Notes under the pieces: model-generated
The model's database searches: none
What the model saw: the letters and a program-made list of their open reading frames with translations, nothing else
Told to the model about the DNA's origin: nothing
From: Thermoplasmata archaeon
GTDB lineage: Archaea > Thermoplasmatota > Thermoplasmata > Lutacidiplasmatales > UBA184
Length of the DNA: 8,918 nucleotides
Assembly (NCBI GenBank): GCA_030038885.1
Contig: JASHQY010000093.1
Span: 1 to 8,918 of the forward strand
Direction: 5' to 3'
Shown: piece after piece, positions 5,484 through 8,918 of the stretch
How the letters are laid out: every line of letters begins with the position of its first letter
Numbering within the stretch: the stretch's first letter is position 1
Program-made: the position numbers and the translations under genes

Positions 5484-7030
5484 GCGAGGCGTTCGATCGC
5501 TGGACGCTGCGGAAGCGCAAGGCCCAGGAGGGCGGCGGGGCCGACCGGGTCCAGAAGCACCGGGCGGCGGGCAAATTGACCGCCCGCGAGCGGCTCGAGT
5601 CGTTCTTCGACCCCGGGACGTTCACGGAGATCGATCCGTTCGTCACCCACCGCGTCGAGAAGTTCGGACTGGCCGACCGGCGGCCGCCCGGCGACGGGGT
5701 CGTCACCGGGTGGGGCGAGGTCGACGGCCGGCCGACCTGCGGGTTCGCCCAGGACGCGACGGTCTTCGGCGGCGCGCTCGGCGAGGCGCACGCAATGAAG
5801 ATCGTCAAGATCATGGAGACCGCCCGGAAGGCCGGCGTGCCGATCGTCGGGCTGAACGACTCGGGCGGCGCGCGGATCCAGGAGGGCGTGATGAGCCTCG
5901 GCGGGTACGGCGAGGTGTTCTTCCGGAACGTCACCTTGTCCGGGGTCGTGCCGCAGGTCTCGCTGATCCTGGGGCCGTGCGCGGGCGGCGCGGTCTACTC
6001 GCCGGCGATCACGGACTTCGTGATCATGTCGGAGGGGACCGCGCAGATGTTCATCACCGGCCCGGACGTCGTGCGCGCGGTCACCGGCGAGGAGGTCACG
6101 ATGGACGCCCTCGGGGGCGCCGACGCCCACGCGACGCTCAGCGGGGTCTCGCACTTCACCGCGGCGTCGGACGCGGAGGCGATCCAGCTCGCGCGGCGGC
6201 TGCTCGCCTACCTGCCGCTCAACAACCTCGAGGAGGGTCCGGTCGCTCCGGCGGTCGCCCCGCCCGAGTCGGCCGGCGCGGAGCTCCTCCGGATCGTGCC
6301 GGAGGACGCCAACGCGCCGTACGACGTCCACGAGGTCATCGAGCGGGTCCTCGATCCCGGCTCGCTGCTCGAGGTGCAGCGGGAGTGGGCGACGAACCTC
6401 GTGGTCGGGTTCGCCCGGCTCGACGGCCGCGCGGTCGGGGTCGTCGCGAACAACCCGAGCTCCCTCGCCGGGACGCTCGACATCAACGCGTCCACGAAGG
6501 GCGCCCGGTTCGTCCGGTTCTGCGACGCGTTCAACCTCCCGCTCGTGACCCTGGTCGACGTGCCGGGCTTCCTCCCCGGCACCGCCCAGGAGCACGGAGG
6601 GATAATCCGCCACGGCGCGAAGCTCCTCTACGCGTACGCCGAGGCGACCGTCCCGCTCCTCACGGTCATCCTGCGGAAGGCGTACGGGGGGGCGTACGAC
6701 GTGATGTGCTCGAAGCACCTGGGCGGCGACCTGAACCTCGCCTGGCCGACCGCCGAGATCGCGGTCATGGGGGCCGAGGGCGCGGTCAACATCCTCTACC
6801 GACGCGACCTGGAGGCCGTCCCGCCGGCCGAGCGGGACGCCGCGCGGGCCCGCTTGGTCGCCGAGTACCGGACGGAGTTCCTCAACCCGTACCTCGCGGC
6901 CGAGCGCGGGTACATCGACGACGTGATCGACCCGGGCGAGACCCGGGCCCGCCTGATCGCCGGGCTCGGGCTGCTGGCGTCCAAGCGCGACGAACGTCCC
7001 CCGAGGAAGCACGGGAACCTCCCGCTGTAG
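5480..7030 (+). CDS. pccB: Acyl-CoA carboxyltransferase subunit (propionyl/methylmalonyl-CoA type)
   Basis: The 516-residue protein is a full-length biotin-dependent carboxyltransferase with two crotonase-fold halves. It moves a carboxyl group between carboxybiotin and an acyl-CoA. The N-terminal half has GKLTARERLESFFDPGTF (31-48) and SGGAR (128-132), whose glycines fit the first oxyanion hole. The C-terminal half has GFLPGTAQE (363-371) with GG at 373-374 for the second. D407 in GGAYDVMCSK is the position where Asp favours propionyl-CoA in Streptomyces PccB, while Ile there goes with wider acyl use. The same fold serves propionyl-CoA carboxylase beta, methylmalonyl-CoA decarboxylase alpha and the 12S subunit of transcarboxylase. 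A 5S-type subunit and a carrier downstream make the last worth considering. The gene overlaps birA by 4 nt and sits 18 nt before the next gene. Confidence 0.95.
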   Translation: MSEAFDRWTLRKRKAQEGGGADRVQKHRAAGKLTARERLESFFDPGTFTEIDPFVTHRVEKFGLADRRPPGDGVVTGWGEVDGRPTCGFAQDATVFGGALGEAHAMKIVKIMETARKAGVPIVGLNDSGGARIQEGVMSLGGYGEVFFRNVTLSGVVPQVSLILGPCAGGAVYSPAITDFVIMSEGTAQMFITGPDVVRAVTGEEVTMDALGGADAHATLSGVSHFTAASDAEAIQLARRLLAYLPLNNLEEGPVAPAVAPPESAGAELLRIVPEDANAPYDVHEVIERVLDPGSLLEVQREWATNLVVGFARLDGRAVGVVANNPSSLAGTLDINASTKGARFVRFCDAFNLPLVTLVDVPGFLPGTAQEHGGIIRHGAKLLYAYAEATVPLLTVILRKAYGGAYDVMCSKHLGGDLNLAWPTAEIAVMGAEGAVNILYRRDLEAVPPAERDAARARLVAEYRTEFLNPYLAAERGYIDDVIDPGETRARLIAGLGLLASKRDERPPRKHGNLPL

Positions 7031-7035
7031 CACGC

Positions 7036-7040
7036 GGAGG
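7036..7040 (+). promoter_or_regulatory. Ribosome binding site of the 5S/PycB-type gene
   Basis: GGAGG lies 8 nt before ATG 7049, in the 18-nt gap after the 12S/PccB-type gene. It fixes the start of the next protein at MVQITETVLRDGHQS. Confidence 0.85.
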
Positions 7041-7048
7041 CGTCGGCG

Positions 7049-8581
7049 ATGGTCCAGATCACCGAGACCGTCCTGAGGGACGGGCACCAGTCGCTGATCG
7101 CGACCCGCATGCGGACGCGCGACATGCTGCCGGCGGCGGAGCGGCTCGACGCGATCGGCTACCGCTCGCTCGAGGTCTGGGGCGGCGCGACGTTCGACGT
7201 CAGCCTTCGGTTCCTGCGCGAGGACCCGTGGGAGCGCCTGCGCCTGTTGAAGCGCGCGATGCCGAAGACCCCGCTCCAGATGCTCCTGAGGGGGCAGAAC
7301 CTCGTCGGGTACCGGCACTATCCGGACGACGTCGTCCGCAAATTCGTCGACGAGGCGGCGCGCCAGGGGATCGACATCTTCCGGGTGTTCGACGCGCTGA
7401 ACGACCCGCGCAACATGGAGGTCGCGCTCGACGCGGTCCGCCGGACCGGCAAGGTCGCCCAGGCGACGATCTGCTACACGCAGTCGCCGGTCCACACGCT
7501 GCCCGCGTTCGTCGAGCTCGGGCGGCGGCTCGCGGCGATGGGCGCGGACGAGCTCTGCATCAAGGACATGGCGGGCTTCCTTCCTCCGACCGAGGGCGCC
7601 GCGCTCGTGCGCGCGCTGATCCGGGAGGTCGGCCTCCCGGTCGTCGTCCACACCCACTCCTCGAGCGGGATGTCGACCATGACGTGCCTCGCGGTGGCCG
7701 ACGCGGGGGCGACCGCGGTCGACAGCGCGCTGAGCCCGTTCTCCGGCGGCGCGTCCCAGCCGCCGACCGAGACCCTCGTCGGCGCGATGCGGCACACGCC
7801 GCTCGACCCGAAGCTCGACCTCGAGGCGCTCGCGGACCTCGCCGGGTACTTCACGACCGTGCTCGACCGCTACCGACCGCTCCTGAACCTCCGGTCCCTG
7901 CAGACCGACCCCGGGATCCTCACCCACCAGGTGCCGGGCGGGATGCTCTCGAACCTCCTCGCACAGCTCCAGGAGCAGGAGGCGCTCGGCCGGCTCACCG
8001 AGGTCCTCGCCGAGGTCCCCCGGGTCCGGGCGGACCTCGGGTACCCCCCGCTCGTCACGCCGACGAGCCAGATCGTCGGGATCCAGGCGGTCCTGAACGT
8101 CCTGACCGGCGGCCGCTACCGGCAGATCACGAAGGAGGTCCGCGACTACGTCCGCGGCCTCTACGGGACCCCGCCCGCGCCGATCGACGCGGAGCTGCGG
8201 GGAAAGGTGCTCGCGGACGGCGCCCCGGCGATCACCGGCCGCCCGGCCGACCTCCTGCCGCCCGAGTTCGAGAAGATGCTCGGCGAGGTCCGGACGCTGG
8301 TCCCCGCCGCGGACACGGCCGAGGCCCTCTCGTACGCGCTCTTCCCGGTCGTCTACCGCTCCTACCGGGCCGCGATCGACCGCGGTCTCTCGTCGGACGT
8401 CCTCACGACCGCGGCGCTCGGCGTCGTCGGCGCGCTCCGCGCACCGGCGCCCGCGGCGCGGCCCCCGAGCCCGCCCGGGATCTCCGCGGCCGGGGTCGTC
8501 CCCTGGGCCCACGAGGGGCGCGCCCGCCTCCAGAACCAGCGGAGGTGGGTCGACGCGCATCACCGTCGCACGGAACGGTAG
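7049..8581 (+). CDS. pycB: Pyruvate/oxaloacetate carboxyltransferase subunit (PycB / OadA / transcarboxylase 5S type)
   Basis: This metal-dependent TIM-barrel carboxyltransferase moves a carboxyl group between carboxybiotin and pyruvate/oxaloacetate. The first block TETVLRDGHQS (5-15) brings metal ligand D11. WGGATFD and MLLRGQN follow, then CIKDMAG with K172, the probable carboxylated lysine. HTHSSSG (201-207) supplies H201 and H203. The D-to-K distance of 161 residues equals that in Propionibacterium 5S (as I recall, D23 and K184). The conserved C-terminal domain runs to about residue 460. No biotinyl domain is attached, unlike full-length OadA; the carrier is a separate frame downstream. 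The last 47 residues (464-510) are Ala/Pro-rich and then basic, unlike the family, and run 29 nt past the proposed carrier start. That tail may be an eroded linker or the result of a frameshift. Confidence 0.94.
   Translation: MVQITETVLRDGHQSLIATRMRTRDMLPAAERLDAIGYRSLEVWGGATFDVSLRFLREDPWERLRLLKRAMPKTPLQMLLRGQNLVGYRHYPDDVVRKFVDEAARQGIDIFRVFDALNDPRNMEVALDAVRRTGKVAQATICYTQSPVHTLPAFVELGRRLAAMGADELCIKDMAGFLPPTEGAALVRALIREVGLPVVVHTHSSSGMSTMTCLAVADAGATAVDSALSPFSGGASQPPTETLVGAMRHTPLDPKLDLEALADLAGYFTTVLDRYRPLLNLRSLQTDPGILTHQVPGGMLSNLLAQLQEQEALGRLTEVLAEVPRVRADLGYPPLVTPTSQIVGIQAVLNVLTGGRYRQITKEVRDYVRGLYGTPPAPIDAELRGKVLADGAPAITGRPADLLPPEFEKMLGEVRTLVPAADTAEALSYALFPVVYRSYRAAIDRGLSSDVLTTAALGVVGALRAPAPAARPPSPPGISAAGVVPWAHEGRARLQNQRRWVDAHHRRTER
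8541..8547 (+). promoter_or_regulatory. Perfect ribosome binding site of the carrier gene
   Basis: GGAGGTG is fully complementary to CACCTCC in the 16S 3' end of this window, the longest match seen here. Counting from the end of GGAGG, 7 nt separate it from ACG 8553, the same gap as for ribH and the 12S/PccB-type gene. No ATG, GTG or TTG in the carrier frame lies at a usable distance. The nearest GTG (8545) overlaps the site itself and is in another frame. Confidence 0.75.
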
Positions 8582-8918
8582 GACCGAGACGGTCGAGGTC
8601 GCGGCCGGGACCGACGCGGTCACGGTCGGTCCCGAGCGCTACCCCGTGACGATCGTGCGGGTCACGTCCACGGCGGTCGAGCTCGAGATCGCCGGCGAGC
8701 GCGTGGTCGTCGAGAACTGGCCGGAGCACTTCCCCGAACCGCCCGGCCCGGTCGACGTGAACGGCGAGCGGTGGACGGTCCGCATCGAGCCGAGCGTCGC
8801 CCCGGGACGCCCGGCGGCGCCGGCGCGGACCCCGCCCCCTCCGGGCCCCGGGCCGGTGGGGACGCCGAGCACGCCGCCCGCCGGCGGCGTGCCGATCGTT
8901 CCCCCGATGCCGGGCAAG
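8553..8918 (+). CDS. Biotin carboxyl carrier protein, N-terminal part (cut by window end; apparent ACG start)
   Basis: The frame reads RITVARNGRTETVEV at its start (residues 2-16 from ACG 8553). It continues through short beta-strand segments (YPVTIVRV, VELEIAGERVVVE, RWTVRIEP) and a Pro/Gly/Ala-rich linker (about 83-115), then ends at PPMPGK (117-122). That last block opens the biotinyl domain in carrier proteins of this class; the biotin lysine motif would lie about 35 residues further, outside the window. The charged beta-rich N-terminus plus linker is typical of carriers that accompany PccB/PycB subunits in archaea. No canonical start exists in this frame from at least 8160 to 8645; the first is GTG 8646, without a ribosome binding site. 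ACG 8553 sits 7 nt after GGAGG and would give MRITV. It overlaps the end of the 5S/PycB-type gene by 29 nt. It is the acceptor for birA. Confidence 0.8.

Noticed and set aside
4913..8623. A 1236-codon open frame on the minus strand across the biotin operon, and a 1064-codon plus-strand frame at 5455-8649
   Set aside because: Both are shadows of GC-rich third positions in the real genes. Their translations are Arg/Asp/Pro-rich with no domain sense, and the real frames carry full family motifs.
8545..8649. GTG 8545 as start of a small gene after the ribosome-binding-like sequence
   Set aside because: It lies inside GGAGGTG, so that site cannot serve it. The frame gives a Ser/Arg-rich 34-residue peptide ending at 8649, while the carrier frame continues to the biotinyl PMPGK block.
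1..8918. CRISPR array, insertion sequence, attachment site or phage genes
   Set aside because: No direct repeat series, transposase or integrase frame, or target duplication was seen. The genes are metabolic and of even composition.

Overview
This is a very GC-rich archaeal window. It opens with the last 196 nt of a 16S rRNA gene: the archaeal-type decoding-site region leads to a 3' end reading GGATCACCTCCT. No tRNA-Ala or 23S gene follows; protein genes begin about 145 nt later. An unlinked 16S gene is a known trait of Thermoplasma and its relatives. Together with the archaeal flavin genes and TATA-like promoters, it suggests a high-GC member of Thermoplasmatota (inference; no database search was possible).

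Region 1 (342-2433, plus strand) is a compact flavin operon: ribB (DHBP synthase), ribL (archaeal FAD synthetase), ribC (archaeal riboflavin synthase) and ribH (lumazine synthase). The first three genes overlap end to end. ribH follows after 21 nt with its own strong ribosome binding site. Together they supply the four-carbon unit, lumazine and riboflavin formation, and the last step to FAD. The early GTP-derived branch and the FMN kinase are not in the window.

Region 2 (2399-4640, minus strand) holds three genes facing the flavin operon: a small single-cysteine protein with a probable thioredoxin-like C-terminal half, a small SCP2-like protein, and an MFS exporter whose end overlaps the end of ribH by 35 nt.

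Region 3 (4713-8918, plus strand) is a biotin-enzyme operon: birA, a propionyl/methylmalonyl-CoA carboxyltransferase subunit (12S/PccB type), a pyruvate/oxaloacetate carboxyltransferase subunit (5S/PycB type), and a biotin carboxyl carrier protein cut off by the window end. The ligase, the two carboxyltransferases and the carrier are all present but no biotin carboxylase is visible. This is the subunit set of methylmalonyl-CoA:pyruvate transcarboxylase, although a carboxylase subunit may lie downstream.

Two translation patterns run through the window. The four promoter-proximal genes each have a TATA-like element centred about 25.5-27.5 nt upstream of the start codon, which fits leaderless mRNAs. 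Four internal genes have GGAGG 7-8 nt before the start. The carrier gene fits this second class only if it starts at an ACG codon, the most unusual feature here.
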